DNA from: Enoplolaimus lenunculus | Lineage: Eukaryota > Nematoda > Enoplea > Enoplida > Thoracostomopsidae | Reading direction: 5' to 3' | NCBI GenBank assembly: GCA_030248215.1 | Contig: JASANG010000838.1 | Coordinates: 28,264 to 92,263, forward strand | Length of the DNA: 64,000 bases | Part shown: positions 1-13,265 of the stretch, piece by piece | Position numbering within the stretch: the stretch's first letter is position 1 | Layout: the number at the start of each line of letters is the position of its first letter | The notes under the pieces: model-generated | The model's input: the letters and a program-made list of their open reading frames with translations, nothing else | Databases searched by the model: none | Told to the model about the DNA's origin: nothing | Translations under genes and position numbers: made by a program

Positions 1-99
1 ATATCATATGAAAATAAAATTTAAAGTTTTAATTATTTGTCCTTAGGAATATATATATTTAGGCAGAACTTTTGCCAGAAACAGACGAATAGAAGCCAA

Positions 100-420
100 T
101 TTAGTATTCGAAATCACTTACAGCTAAATTAGCTGGCTTGTCCTGCATAATATCATCATGTGATTTTCTGTATAATTTCGGAATATCATATGAAATTCCA
201 ATAAATATCCTGAGGTATCGTGTGATATATGGCTGTTTGAATAAGATGATTTCTGGAGATGCGGAATTTGTAAGCCGATATCATGTGACATTCACATTTC
301 GGCTACAAACCGCTATTCAGATCACCAAATTTTACCTGACGTCGAATCAACATCTGACAAAACGTGTTCCAGGGTGCCCCAGTTATAACTTGAACCCGGC
401 ATAAGTAAGCTGTCAGAAAT
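100..420. repeat. Dispersed AT-rich repeat, copy 1
   Basis: The block shares ordered motifs with 40960-41370, including GAATATCATAT, a cytosine-rich stretch around GTGCCCCAGTTATAAC, and GACAAAACGTGTTC. A shorter related piece lies at 39510-39610. No coding potential or clear termini are seen. It is probably the remnant of a non-autonomous element upstream of the first gene. Confidence 0.5.
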
Positions 421-1599
421 TCCGGTTTCTACCACGTAAAACACAAAATAATCATGAGGACGGGCCTTCCCTAATGTCTTATGCTCGCGCGCAAAGTGAT
501 GATGAACGCTGGCTAGGAAACAAATGTGCAACCTCAATCGACCACAGACTTTAAGTTGGTTTTACCTAAAAGCTTTTAGAAAGCAGACTAAAGGTCGTAG
601 GTTTTAGTAAGTACTAATAACTTGATCAGTCGGACTTTGACCACCGGAAGTCTGTCTCCAGCTGCAACTCTTTCAAGAAATCAACCTCCGACTATGCTAA
701 GTTTTTGCCGGAAGTTCGGACAATTCCGATGATGAACTTTTCGCATAATCAACAAACTCAACACTGTCGGTGTTAATCGGTACGCACTAATCAATGATTA
801 TATATGTGTCGAAGTAGAATTTTTGTATTAAAAACCCCTAAACTTACGGTTTACATGGTCGACTTCTATCGATACCTAACGTAAAGTGATGTCTCTGCAG
901 CGCCACCTTTAATATAAAAGAAAATGGTCTTATAAATAGTTTTATAAAAACTTACTTGTGTATTTTTGTTTATATACGTATTATAACACCATTTTTGTCA
1001 GAAAACCATCGTTAACTTATGAACTAGGGTTAGTGTTGGGGTCGCTCATTTTCCCCTTATGGTTTTGACTGTTATTTCGTAGCTAGCAGATTTAATTACT
1101 GTGGCATATTAATAGGTATTAGGCATACAGATGCACGAGATTTCTCACTTTACATATACGATTATAAACATCCAAGTACATAAAACCAGATTTTTTTTTG
1201 TTTAGGCCGAAAGATTCAAACCATTGGCTATATAATTCGTTGATTACTCTTTGGGGCTTATATATGTGATATGGGAATGGGTGGAGGCAAAAACGGCATG
1301 TGAGACATGTTTGTCTATTTAGTGCAAACGCTGTGATACATTGCAGTGTGTTGTATGCTTTGCTTTCCGACAGTACACGGTCGATATATAGTCGGTAATG
1401 GAAGTAGTAGAGGAGGTGGGCTTTGTGACGCAGTGGCAGAAAATTCACTTAAGAATAAATAGGACGCTAGTTCGAGCAACCGTCCGTATGCTTGCTTTGC
1501 CAGCTAGGCACTTTAGTGAAAGTTTTTCAGATAAACTTATTTTGCACGTAGCTGTAGTTGAGTTATAACTAGATATAGTAGTTTGTAAATACATTAGGT
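421..1599. other. Upstream intergenic region of the RRM/F-box gene
   Basis: No gene is recognised here. A 109-codon minus-strand frame (1119-1448) lacks any domain pattern and is not called. The segment just before the first ATG ends in an AG at 1596-1597, two bases before the start codon at 1600, which could be a trans-splice or first-intron acceptor. No TATA box can be placed with confidence. Confidence 0.35.
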
Positions 1600-4500
1600 A
1601 TGCTTCGAGATCCTTTTGGTCGACCTCAGTCGCTGTTTAAAACTTTGCGTAGTTTACATTGTCAAAATTTGGACTCTGCGGGTCTGAACGATCTCAATGA
1701 AGCATTTTCAAATTTCATGACACGAGCGCGGTTTTTTTCTCATAACTTGAGGTAAGTCATTAAAAGAGTGATTAATCAGTGCTTATACATACACTATTAG
1801 TGTTTTCATTTCAATTAGTTATTTCCTTGTTTTGTGCCAGGTTTTTTTTGACAAATTGTGCGCAACTGAAATTGTACGGTATGGAATGCACTTGTCTTTT
1901 CATATTAGATTTTCCCGCGGCCTGGGCCAAGTTAGAACACGCATTTCCACAATACCTTGCGTACATCACATAACTTTTGAGAGGGTAGTGACGTTGTTAC
2001 TGAAACCAAAAATGTTTCACTGTCCAGAACATTGAACTAAAAAGCTTCAGTATTCCGGACTCTGAAACTTACTGGCTTCGGTATGTATAAAATAGACAAT
2101 CCATAAATATTGTGTAGTGTGAATGTACAGCAAGCCCTGAGAAAATATAAAATTCCATGTAGAGTAATTTCTTGTGATTTTCATATTTTTGAAACGGGAA
2201 CCGATTGTGATAGGATTGTTTTTCATGCGAGTCAATTAAAGATTGTATATAAAAACTGTCCGCTGTTAGGCCCCGGCAAATAACGTATTGGCTCCTAGGG
2301 CATCTCTATTGCATTATTCTGAACTATGTTAATTCGGAATGGTATGTAAATTTTCAGTTTTAATGCTTAAGGCGAACATGGTCGTATTCTGCGCTTGAAT
2401 TTGTCCGGTACCGGCGTCGCTTGCCTGCTCTTGTACAAGGCGCCTCGGTTGATGACTCGCCTCCGGAAGATAGACCTGTCTCTACGATTATCAGTGGTGG
2501 TTCTGAAACAGCTCGTCCTAGATTGACAGTTGATGAACATCCTGTTCCAGACCTTATGTCTGTTTCGCAACATGACGATGTAAGTTGAACCGGGATTTGA
2601 AAACATGGAAAACAGAAAAGATCAAGATTGTCTACCGATACAGAATTATGAAAAATAACTAATACTATTTACGTATATTACTATATACTAGGGTAGGGTC
2701 AGATATTCAGCTTCGTCAAAAAATTGACATTCGGCTTTCGCACTGATAGTATTATTTTTGTGCAAATCACATGTTTTCGCAGTCGTTTTATTTGAAATGA
2801 CTGAATGAGTCTCACAAGTATATAATGTAATTTATATTGAAGCCCTTGTAGGTGTTAAATTATAACAAATTGTAGCATAAATATTAAATTCTTTTACTTT
2901 TTATCGAAATACCCTTGAATATCTGGCTTCTGCTAGGGCATCTGAAAGAGGCCGGATATTGAAGCATCCGACTCCGCTATTTGTCGCTATACGGTGCCCC
3001 CCTGTTGGATTAGAGATGTAACTAGTTTTACTGCGTTCATAAATTTCCTATGCATATGCTTTGAATTATAATTTAAAATTTTATATTTTAAATTTCATTT
3101 CAAAATTTCAAAATTATCAATATGAGCTTTTTCAGACAAAATCAGTCAGTCCTAGCAGTGTTGCTGCACCATGTGGCTTAGCTCTACGTAGCGAAGCCAT
3201 TAATGGTTCCGATCATTTAAGTCGATCCTCGTCAATGTACGAATCAAGACGTGGAGACGATCCACGACGAGTGTTTGTGTCAAACATTTCATCAAGGGTT
3301 ACTTCCCGGCAGCTGTCGTCGTTTTTTTCGAAATTTGGCCGTGTAAGTAATTTTTTAATTTTTTTGTCTTAATTACTACGTTTACCTTTGTTACCTAGCG
3401 AAATTTGAAAATGATTGGTGAAGAGAAGATTTTGAACCGAAGAACAAATTGAAGTTTGAGTTTTAAAGATTTTAGCGTAGTCAAGTTATCTTCTCGATTA
3501 TTATTCTGTGCTAAGATTGAACACGTGTTGCTATCAGAATATATAACATTGGCAAAAGCAGGCATCTTGAGCTTTGTTTGATGGCGTCTGTTTAAGGTTG
3601 TGAGTTGTACAATTCCTAGCGAAAAGGGTACACTCGGGCGTCGATCTCGCGGTGTTGGCTACGTTACATTCTCATCAGTCGAAGCTGCAGAACGTGCCAA
3701 ACTTGCCCCGTCAATTGAGTTACGATATTATGGCCGTGAAATGGTTGTGTCAGGAGCTGCCCCGGCGCTCAGGAAACGACCAGGTGGTGCTATGACACCA
3801 GGTAATTTCGGAATTCATTTTGGTTTGCTGAAATTGACTTGTAAATTTATTGGTGTTTGGGCGGATTTTCGGTGCTAATCAGGGTTCATCCTGATACCAA
3901 AAATGCCGGGAAACTCGTTTTCGTTATTCATCGGCCTAATAATCTGTTCCGTAATTTAAATACTGTCCACTATTGAGTTTGAAAATTAAGTAACTTATGA
4001 TTTTTCTAATTTAGGAAGCCCTCGATTATCTCGAAATCAGTCGGACGCGTCTTTGTCTGAAACGAACGTTTCTGACTGCCGAATGTTGGGTCCTGGCGGA
4101 GATTCAGCGGCTGCTTTTGAGCCTGAAAATTTGTTCAAATTTGCGTTGCTTCCTCACAAAGTTAGTTTACAAGCGATGTTAAATTCTGTTATAGTTTTGA
4201 GAAAACTTTGAAACTTAACTTGTTTTTTTCATTTGGTTTCCTTTGTTACATTACCGATTGGCTGGAGACCTATCAGTTAATTAAACTCCTGATGAGTGTC
4301 AAACACTTTCGAGAAAGACCTAATAAGACCTGGTGATCAGAGCTATACACAGATAAGAGTGTGAGATTTGTTGCCTTGTAATCAAATGTGTACAGAACTT
4401 ATGATCAGTTGGCAGGGTTTTTCAAGCTTGGGCGTCAGTCCAGCGTGTGACCACACAATTTTTATTGAGTCCAGTTTGCTGATTCGTGTGCCTCCCTGTA

Positions 4501-7500
4501 TAAATGGATGCATACATATTTAAGCATAAAACCACGAAAAAATCATAGTTTATGCTTTCAGTTTAGGATACGTACATATATTAAATATTTGGACGAAATG
4601 AGGATATTGTTTGTGTTTTTACTGTTTGGCTGCAAAGTTTTCGTACCGGTTTGAACCAGGGCAAAAATCAGGCTGAATTTAGCAGATATCTAAAACTCCG
4701 TTTCATTGTTTTTAGTAATGCAAAAAGGCTAAGGGAGCAGAACACCAAAATCGGAACCCTTTAATTTTTCTATACGTATTTATATGCAATCTTATTCAAT
4801 TTTTGTATTTGAAGTTTTAAAGAATAACCTGTTTTTTGTTTCAATTCTTTAATTTTGGTATAAAAACTTAACGAATGGTTAAGCAAAAGTATGTTTGGCA
4901 GTTTTTTGTAGAAAAATGTGGCAAAACTTTGATTCATAAACGAAGGCATGTCAGACACGCGCCGAAGGCTCGTGAAGCCAGAGCTATTTTACAATTGTAT
5001 TATTTAAACACCTTAGCAATCTCTCTAAGAGCGCGTCTAGCCTGCGTTCAGAAAATTTGGTTTACCAAATGATAAGCTTTCGATTTTAGCACATTTTTCC
5101 CTTTTGGTTTGTCCAAGATGTATTCAGTGTTTGACTGTCGCACATGCAGTGGTAACAAATGTCTTGTTTGAAGATCAATTCGGCAATTTGCTATGAACAG
5201 TTGAGAATACAGCTTCACAACGTCTCAGATATTGTTCATTTTTCAGGTCGTTGTTCGGATATTTACGTTTTTGCGTATGCGTGACAGAATACGTCTTGAG
5301 CGTGTTTGCAAATGCTTTATGGAAGCGAGCTTTAATTCATGGGCTAATTTTCACAGTCTCTCGTTTGATGATCATAGCAGTGTTGGATCCCTGTTTCAAG
5401 GGTCAAGGCCGCTTAGAAACCCTGTTTTGAAGGTTGGTGCACCCTTCCCCTTTTTGGAAACTTAGGTTGCACTATACTTGTCGCACGGCGCCGTCCGCCA
5501 CCATACGGTATGGTACCTGAGTAACTCGTGTATGATACCGCATTGTGACGCACGATGACGGGCGGCGCCGTTCGGGTAACGGACGGTGACAGACGGCGCA
5601 GTCCGGGTGATGGACGGCGCCAGACTTCATCTAAAGTATAGCGCTACCCTTACCCATATGATGGATTTTATTTGTTTTGAAGGTTGGGGCTTAAGCACAA
5701 TAGTTGGGTTGCAGTAGCTTGACTCAAGTTTTATTTTGCCTTAAGTCGATATTATTACGTAAGTTTTGTAGCTTTAACTTAAGTCAGTCGTTTTTAAAGA
5801 GGATTTCTGCATGCCATATAATTTTGTTTACCGATAAATTATATGATATATGTTTCAGTGCATTCTACATCGTTGCGGCCGATTTTTGCACCATTTAGAT
5901 GTATCAGGTGCGGCAACATTTCTCGATGATTATTCTCTTGATATCATAAGCAAGAATTGTCCGTCGCTGACATCATTAAATCTTACAGGCGTCAGTGTTG
6001 TCTCATGGGAATCGTTGAAAGCCCTTGGCGAGTCATTGCCAGGACTTGACTCGGTGGTCATGAGAAATGTGGTGTGCGTTGGCGAGAAAGGGTACGTTTT
6101 CAGCGAGAAGCGGAGGCGAGATTGCGTAAAGGTCTGGGGGGAAGCTTGGATATCAATTTGGACATGGTCGGAATGGCTTAAATAGCAGTATCAAAACGGA
6201 CGGAGGTTGGTGTAGTATCAGGATACGCTGTGTTATTTTGGCTGCATTCCATTGCTATGGGAAGGCTGAAAATTACGAATGGCAGCCCGAGAGGAAGTGG
6301 TGTGGGATCATGTGATCTCATAGTAAAAATGACGTGACAACTTTGTTGTTCGGTCCAAGCTTTGTTTAATTTTATGCTGACTATTATTTGATCGTTATGA
6401 TGTAATGTTTTGTGTTTTCGATTTTGATTCCTTGTTTGCAGGTTTTGGTGGCTATTTCGTTCAACACGCCGGTTGCGACGCATCGATTTAAGTGGCTGCA
6501 AACGCCTCACTGGCACATGCTTTCGATCCCTTGGCCTCGCGTTGTCCTATGCTAATTTTGATAATTGTATTTCGCTTGAAGCCATTCCAGTTGAATATTT
6601 GACACGCCAGTCTCCGAATTTACATACCCTTAGGTTGAACAATGTATCGAATTTGACAAATAGTAACATTGTACAAATTTGTCGGTTGCCTGCACTCCAG
6701 GTATGTGTCTATTACGCATGTGTATTTTTTGCAGCGATCATTTGCAGGTTCTCGCTCGCTGAAAACTTACTCGTTCGAGAGGAACATAATGGGTATCGAA
6801 TTCGGTTTGTTGCCGAAATTTTAAATACATCCTTGAAGTCAGAATCAGAGATGGGCGGCCTCGGTTGAAAACCAAGATAGAGACCGAGAAGTGACTGCTG
6901 AAACCGGCCAAGAAAAGTCTCAGCCTCGGTCAGTGTTTGGCCATCACCAAAAAAGCAAAATTTTCAAAATAAAATATTTCTAATGCTTTTTTCGTGTATT
7001 TTATAGTTTTTGTGTTTTTCACAGCTTTCTTGTCTTTTTCACAAAATCTGCTTATAATTATTGCGTAACTATAAAATTTCATGATTCACAGAAAAATTTT
7101 ATTTATCAGCCATCTCTTACTTCAACAATACAGTCATGCATTTGCTGAATCCTCGACTTCTGGTCTCTGTTCCAAACCACAGAGATTCAAAAAAACGACA
7201 TCGCGCTCGATATTGAGATTTGCCAAATACCGAGACTTGCCATGACCGACACCGAGACTCCTATCCATGGTCATGTAAAAAGTGTTAGTATTGTTTTTTG
7301 CCACGGCGTCATAAAACTGCTTTTGCTTGTTACCGTCAGTTTCGTTGAATTTTGAAGACCTGATCATACTATTAATATTGGAGTCCTTAGTGATCTATCT
7401 TTAACATGTAAAACAGTGGCATGGGTACATAAATGTATGCGCCATCCTAAGTTTGATCTAAATGTTGGGCAGAGTCCTAAAAGAACATCAGTTAAAGATG

Positions 7501-10500
7501 ACGGTAAGTTGCTTCTCTGTAACAGGCCGCTGTTGCACCTTTTTGCCAACCTGTTTTGGTTCTTTTTAGTTAAGCCCCGTTACTTGTCTTATTTAGACAT
7601 TTAGAACTGGCCATGTGCTTAATTTTGAAGCAAAAGATCTTTATCAAAATTTGGCCGAGGCATTAGTTTTTGGCGGCACTCTCCACAACTAAATCATATT
7701 CAGTATTTATGAATGAAGTTTTTATTTTGTGTTACTTTTAGGTTCTGTCCATTTGTGGCCGGCTCTATCCATCGTTAACGCGCGAAGGTCTGATGAGTAT
7801 CGGCTCAGTCACGCAATTGACTGAGCTATATTTGAATTTCAATCCAGCCATAAGTGACGGTGTTTTGATTGAAATTGGTGAAAAATGTACAAAACTGCAG
7901 TCGCTCGGAATTGCCGGGGTCGCGCTTGGACATGGTGTTAGTGAACGATCGTTGCTTGAGATTGCAAAGCTTCCAGAATTGAAGGTAAGTCATTTTCGGC
8001 ATGAAATGAAACAGAAAGAGTAACCTGGACACCACTACAATATATTTTGTGTTTTTTACATGCGACAGGATAAGCGAAAACAAAACTAAATATGAAAATG
8101 TATTGACAAATTATTGTTGTCTTAAGCTGGTTTAGCTAATTTACAAGAAACATAATTAATTGGAGCTATATTGCCCTATAGGTTCGTTAGGTTTATAAAC
8201 ATGTTGATATATGCCAATTAGATGCCAAAAACCTGTATTCGTTGTGACCTGTAACAAATCTGTTTGAAATCTGTTTGTTCAGCTGTTGATAAGTTTTCTG
8301 GTTACTGAATATATTTTTTCACTCAAATAAAGATTTTCCATTGCGCTTTTATGCAGTTGCAAGAGTGCGGGAGCAGCAGCCCGGTTTATTTTCGGAACAC
8401 TTTTAAGATGTTTCGGTAAATTTTTTATTACACAATTTATTAAAATATGACGTTTTACTGTTACTATTTTTGGTTGTATGCTGGGTACAAAGATTAAACT
8501 TTATCTTTTTTCTAACGGATCTTTAAATGAAATTACTTTTTGTTCGTTTTCACAGGAAATCGATCTCAGTTACTTGCCCGCAGCTTCTGACGCCGTGGTG
8601 GCATCTTTCAATTTATGCTTACGGACCTTGCGACTTAGGGGATGTACGGCGATAACTAGTTCTGGAGTCAAGGTTGGTTTAATAAAAGCTTGTTTATGAT
8701 AGAAAAATTAATTTGTTTTGAAATTAATTCTGGTGGCGTTTAGGTGTATGATTTTTTGTCAAAAAGCCTTGCAGAAAGAGAATAGCAGTTACTTTCCATG
8801 GGAATAGATAGTTGTATTTTGGCATTTTGTTTCAGGCAATTGCTGCGAAATATGACAAACTCTGGGAATTGGACCTTAGCGCTTGTTTGCGTGTCAATAA
8901 TTCTGCTGTGGAAGCATTCGCGAAATTACCGGTAAATGCTTTTTCTTGTTAAACCACATAAAGTGCAGGCTCCTTTAGGACATGCGAAAATGACGGAACC
9001 GGATATCAAACGGATAAGATATCGAAATATGTAACGAAAAAGTTTGGTCTTTTTGTATTTAGATAAAAATTCGATACAACGTAATGTTTATAATGCTACT
9101 TTGACTTTAACGCCACGAAATATTACAAGTCAGCTAACAAATACTGGAAATATTTGTGAAAGATTAAGTTATTCACTTACCTTCATCCGTAGATCGGATA
9201 CACAAGATATGTCATATTTTATAAAACGAAAACATACCATTGCCACCGGAAATCCGCTACCTTGTGTAGGATGTTGCGGCCCATGTTAACTATAAAGAAC
9301 TGATAACTAAGCCTAACCCTTGTCTTCCATTAAACGAAGCAGTATATTTGATTGTTATTAAGCGAGAAGATACTGTGACTGTGATTGTTGGTGGAACGTC
9401 ATGCCAAAATATTATCATCGACCCAGTTACGGCACCTCATGTTTTGGTTGATTTTTCGGATTATTCAAAGCGGCGGATTTGTAAAGAAAGTGTCAAAGAC
9501 GCTTATACAGGTGAGTTGTTGCTGAAAAATACCACGGATTTGTTTTTGCGTCAAGGTAGGCTGAAAGTATTGCATTCAATGAACACGAGAATCCATAATC
9601 CGTGCGTCGCTGCACTGCGCCGTGCGTCGCCATCCATCACCATACGGTATGGTACGTGAGTATTTTGCGTACGCTACCGCACGGTGACGCACGGTGACAG
9701 ATGGCACCGTACGGGTGACGGACGGCGCCGTAGGACAGGTATAGAGCAGCCCTTACTTTAACCCTTTGCTTCAGTATCAAAAATCAAAAATCTTTGTGTA
9801 TTGTCGTTTGCCAGATTAATTACATACCAGTATAGCGTGAGCTTTTAATTTTTAGCTTGAGCGCACATCCTTTATTTAAAAATAAGGATATTGTCAGTTA
9901 TGTACAACACTTATCACCTGTTAGCGACTGATTTTGAAACTTTCGTATGAGCCAGACGAAGTCTACGAAATTTTCAATATTTTTGACTAGAGCTCGAACA
10001 TTAGTATTAAGAAAAATGTTGGGACAGATTTGCAGATCACATTTTTACAAGTTGAATCCGCCTGAAAAGGCTTCTAGCGGTTCGATTTACGTTTCAAATG
10101 TTTGGTTCATTTTGTTTTAAATCCCGGGGTAATTAAGGTCATGGTTGAAGTGGGTTATTTTTGGTATATATTTATTCAGTAAACGTTTTGTTTTTCAGAC
10201 GAATACCAAAGTGAAGACTCTGATTTTGAAACAGGAAAAGGTGAACCCAGACTTTTATTTTGCTTTGTTTCATGTCGTAATTGACATTTATAGCCCGTAC
10301 ACCGGTGCCACGCAGCGCCGTATGATGTGCGCGTGCCGCGCTGCACATTTAAAGTTTAGTCGGACGGTGCCCAGCGGCTGTGATCAATGGCTTCAGGTCA
10401 CTCGCGGTACCGTGCAGCACTGTACAAGGCCCATAAAAGCATAGTGCAACTCCAAAAATCATTTTCAACCTGTGATGTTCCTAAATGTTATTGCTTAGAT

Positions 10501-11155
10501 ATCCGAAGTTTTGCCCATGTTAACTAGAACGGCCTGATCAATAAGCCTAAGCATAAGCAACATAAGCTTAAGCCTTGCAATCTCTAAATCCCCAAATCTT
10601 CTTGCGTCGCAATGGGCAAGCCGCAATACTTAACATGGGACCATAATTTGTATCAGAACGAGGTTGTTTTGTTTTGTGTTGGTATAAAATAATTGTTTGC
10701 AGCAGACGCAGAAGATGATGATGATTTTTTGATGCTTTCCGAGCAGCGTAAGTAATATTTTTGTTTTTGGTCTGCAAATGTACATGGTCGCGTTGTACTT
10801 CAAGTTGACACCGTTGGGCTTTAAATACCGACACGAAAAAATGAACTTTTGTTTTTCAGTTACTGTGTTGAAAGTGGCGTTTTTGCTTTTTTTTGTTCTA
10901 AACGCAAGTATGTAACTGTCTGCAAGTTAAGCAAGCACAAGCGCCAGTTACAGTAATAGAAAAAGTACATCTGCAGGGTACGGCCGGATAATTTAATCGC
11001 TGATATTTGATGACCAAAATTTACTCTATCACAGCTGCTTCTGTTCAAGATGACTCATCTTTATTAATATGAAAGTGAACGTTTCAGCATCATTCGTTCT
11101 TGATCGCATTGATGAAGACAGCACGGTGGACGATGAAGAATTGCCAGTCGATTAA
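1600..11155 (+). CDS. RRM + F-box + leucine-rich-repeat protein (15 exons, about 815 aa)
   Basis: Exons: 1600-1751, 2372-2579, 3136-3342, 3597-3801, 4015-4160, 5247-5432, 5859-6091, 6442-6700, 7742-7984, 8556-8672, 8836-8931, 9270-9510, 10199-10240, 10703-10747, 11088-11155. Joined phases give one open frame ending in TAA. Seen: an RRM at about residues 165-245, with RNP2-like VFVSNI and RNP1-like RGVGYVTF; an F-box at about 296-338 (LPHKVVVRIFTFLRMRDRI); cysteine-containing leucine-rich repeats at about 370-690 (LRRIDLSGCKRLT, LRTLRLRGCTAITSSG); and an acidic tail rich in D and E after about 765. F-box/LRR proteins are SCF ubiquitin-ligase substrate adaptors that bind SKP1 through the F-box. 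The RRM suggests an RNA or ribonucleoprotein target, which is inference. I do not recognise a named orthologue with this domain order. The least certain boundaries are exon 2 (acceptor TTAAG), the end of exon 7 and the start of exon 12. Confidence 0.82.
5465..5651. mobile_element. GC-rich MITE with TATACTT inverted ends (copy 1)
   Basis: It lies in intron 6 of the RRM/F-box gene. The ends are inverted: GGTTGCACTATACTT on the left and AAGTATAGCGCTACC on the right. The interior is rich in GGCGCCGTC and GTGACGGACGG motifs, unlike the AT-rich surroundings. Related copies lie at 9595-9755, 10285-10455 and 17276-17396. No coding capacity; non-autonomous DNA transposon is the likeliest reading. Confidence 0.65.
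9595..9755. mobile_element. GC-rich MITE (copy 2)
   Basis: It lies in intron 12 of the RRM/F-box gene. It shares the stretch CCATACGGTATGGTAC and the GACGGACGGCGCCGT block with the copy at 5465-5651. The right end, AGGTATAGAGCAGCCCTT, resembles the family terminus; the left terminus is decayed. Confidence 0.55.
10285..10455. mobile_element. GC-rich MITE (copy 3, diverged)
   Basis: It lies in intron 13 of the RRM/F-box gene. The left end, TTTATAGCCCGTACACCGG, and the right end, AAGCATAGTGCAACTCC, are decayed forms of the family termini. The interior is locally GC-rich. A shadow reading frame across it is not coding. Confidence 0.45.
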
Positions 11156-11343
11156 AATAGCAAGATTTAAGGGAATTTTCGCTCCTGAGTAATATCAGCT
11201 ATTTGATTTCCAGCTTATTCACACTTGCAAGTTTTTACAGCAGGTAACTTGCAGGTGGCACGTAGGCGAGCAAGATTTGTTCGAAAACAATTTTTAAAAA
11301 AACTTGCAGTTGCAATAATGGTAATTGCAGGTTCTCGCTCAAA

Positions 11344-11349
11344 AATAAA
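11344..11349 (+). promoter_or_regulatory. Candidate polyadenylation signal for the RRM/F-box gene
   Basis: An AATAAA hexamer lies about 190 bases after the stop codon at 11155. In DNA this AT-rich such hexamers occur by chance, so only its position supports the call. Confidence 0.25.
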
Positions 11350-11352
11350 ACT

Positions 11353-11625
11353 TGCATCAAAACACTTGTCTTAAAATTTCAAGATTCTTACTTTTTTAAA
11401 TTTCTAAACGATAATGTATGTAATTTCAGATATAATACTCTTATACAGCTCAGAAATTTGCGTTTGAAATTTTTAAAACATAAATCTCTTAATCACTATT
11501 GTCAATGTATGACACAAATATCTTCCTTTCAACAAATAATTTCTTTTTTCAAGAATTAATTTTCTCATTTTAGTGTATGTAAACGGTTTTCTTCGTTTAG
11601 ACAATTTGTTTTGTGTGTAGGACTT
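11353..11625. repeat. TACACACAAAAT-end repeat, copy 1
   Basis: Carries the family phrase CTTAAAATTTCAAGA near its left side and ends in TTTGTTTTGTGTGTA. Related copies are at 23008-23687, 37004-37990 (split by an insertion), 44527-44815 and 63160-63655. No coding potential. Confidence 0.5.
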
Positions 11626-12980
11626 TAGGTGTTTTTTCCCAAAACGAGAACAGAACATAAAAATAATTGTGATAATATTGCCAAGTTGTGTAATGTTTTG
11701 AATGTTTAACTGCTTGTTTGTTCAAACTATATTTCTATGCAATTTAATATGGTTTATGTTGTTGTTAAAATGGTGGCTTTTGAAGTGGAAAATCAGGTTT
11801 GCATAGAGTAGATAATTATCCTATTTTTAATTTTATTACAATATTTTTAACATGAGTCAAGAGCCGTGTTGTTGAAGCGCCGATCATGTAAAATCACCGT
11901 ACAGTCTATTGTGGCTTTAGGAAATAAATTTCTTTGAAAAACCCGTATTTAGTTTTAAGCGCAAACTTTGATTTAAAATACAAATGGTTAAACTGTGTAA
12001 AATGTTTTTTATACTTTAAGTAGGCATAATATGTTGTATATAATGTACTGCTGGTAATGACGTAGTCCATGAATGTGGAAGAATGCAATCTGGATCCGTT
12101 CACTGTGCAGTTGCCAAAGGTTACTTATTATTTGTGGAGCCTTTTAAATTGTTGCAGATGTTTAGTATAGTTTGGCTTCTAATGTCACAGACTTTTTAAA
12201 GGGCTATTTACGTGTTTCCGCGATTTATTAAATCATTTTTCATTCGTATTGCCACTGCTTCGCAACTTTACCAGGGAAGATTTATTTACCACATTTTCGT
12301 TTTTTTATTTATGGGATTTTGCCACTTGCTCCAGCCATACAATGACACTATAATTGTAATGCTATCATTGTTGAGTAAAGCATAATTTAGTTCAAAATGT
12401 TTCGACCATAGTTATTAGGTTTCAACTTCATGAGCGAATGTGATTCAGCGCATCGTGGCGTTGACTGAAACTAATTTGTTTCGTATCAGAAAGATAAGTA
12501 GTGCATGTTATAAATATTTAGAAGTTAAATGTTTTTCATTTCACTGCGGTGCAACGAATCAAATTTTCTTTCGATAAACTGGTTTATGAAGCTGTATACT
12601 TTGCAGTTCGCTTTCGTAAGAGTTTTCCATTAATTAATTTTTCCAATATGCACATCGGACATAAACCATTTTGTAGGATGTAAACAGATAGTAAAAATGG
12701 CCAGGGACCTAGGGCCGAGAACAAAGCAATTCCAAAGGCCGGAACCAATCACCAAAACCCCAAAACCCCCAAAACCAAAAACCCCCCAAAACGCTTCAAT
12801 TATGTAGAAAAATTAAAGATTTTTGAAACTTATATTCCAATATCCGTTTAAGTTTATACTATCTATCCGTTCATACCCTGCCTAAGCGGCCAATGTAAAA
12901 TAAGTTTCGAATTTGTCAAAAAAATTTTTGGGAATTTCGCCTTTATTTTACAGCAAACAATTGTATACCTAGCGCTCAAG
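11626..12980. other. Intergenic DNA with no recognised gene
   Basis: AT-rich sequence without a supported coding exon or RNA gene. A short C4A4-like tract lies at about 12745-12792. No similarity to the other repeats of this window was spotted by eye. Confidence 0.4.
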
Positions 12981-13265
12981 CAGGGTACAACCGGAGGTCT
13001 ACTTCCGGTTCCGGCAGAAAATCGGACTGCGGCTCCGGTAGAATTATTGCCGGAGGTTCCGCCAATTTCGGTCGTAAAATTTTGCGTAATTTTCCAAAAT
13101 TTATCTATTTAGCGCGTTTTCAAACATCTTTACAACGTATTGCAGATATTAGCTAAAATTAACTAATTAACCATCATTTTGAATACCTAATTTCGTATCA
13201 CCTCCGTCTCCGGCAAGTTTCGTTGACCTCCGGTTCCGGTATTTTTCACCTCCGGTTGCACCCTG
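12981..13265. mobile_element. hAT-like MITE, acctccgg subfamily
   Basis: Starts CAGGGTACAACCGGAGG and ends CCTCCGGTTGCACCCTG, an inverted pair matching the other hAT-like MITEs here. No 8-bp target duplication can be seen, so either the flanks have diverged or the borders are imperfect. The interior phrase AAGTTTCGTTGACCTCCGG recurs in copies at about 18000, 38087-38428 and 39164-39450. Confidence 0.65.

Noticed and set aside
1119-1448. 109-codon minus-strand open frame
   Set aside because: No domain pattern, no splice support and no similarity to anything recognised; chance frame in AT-rich DNA.
7364-7501. Possible extra exon of the RRM/F-box gene (frame with TCKTVAWVHKCM and a GTAAG donor)
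   Set aside because: Its phase does not fit between exons 8 and 9, which already join in phase, and its acceptor is poor.
9348-9659. 103-codon frame as a separate gene
   Set aside because: Its first part is exon 12 of the RRM/F-box gene and its end runs into a GC-rich MITE.
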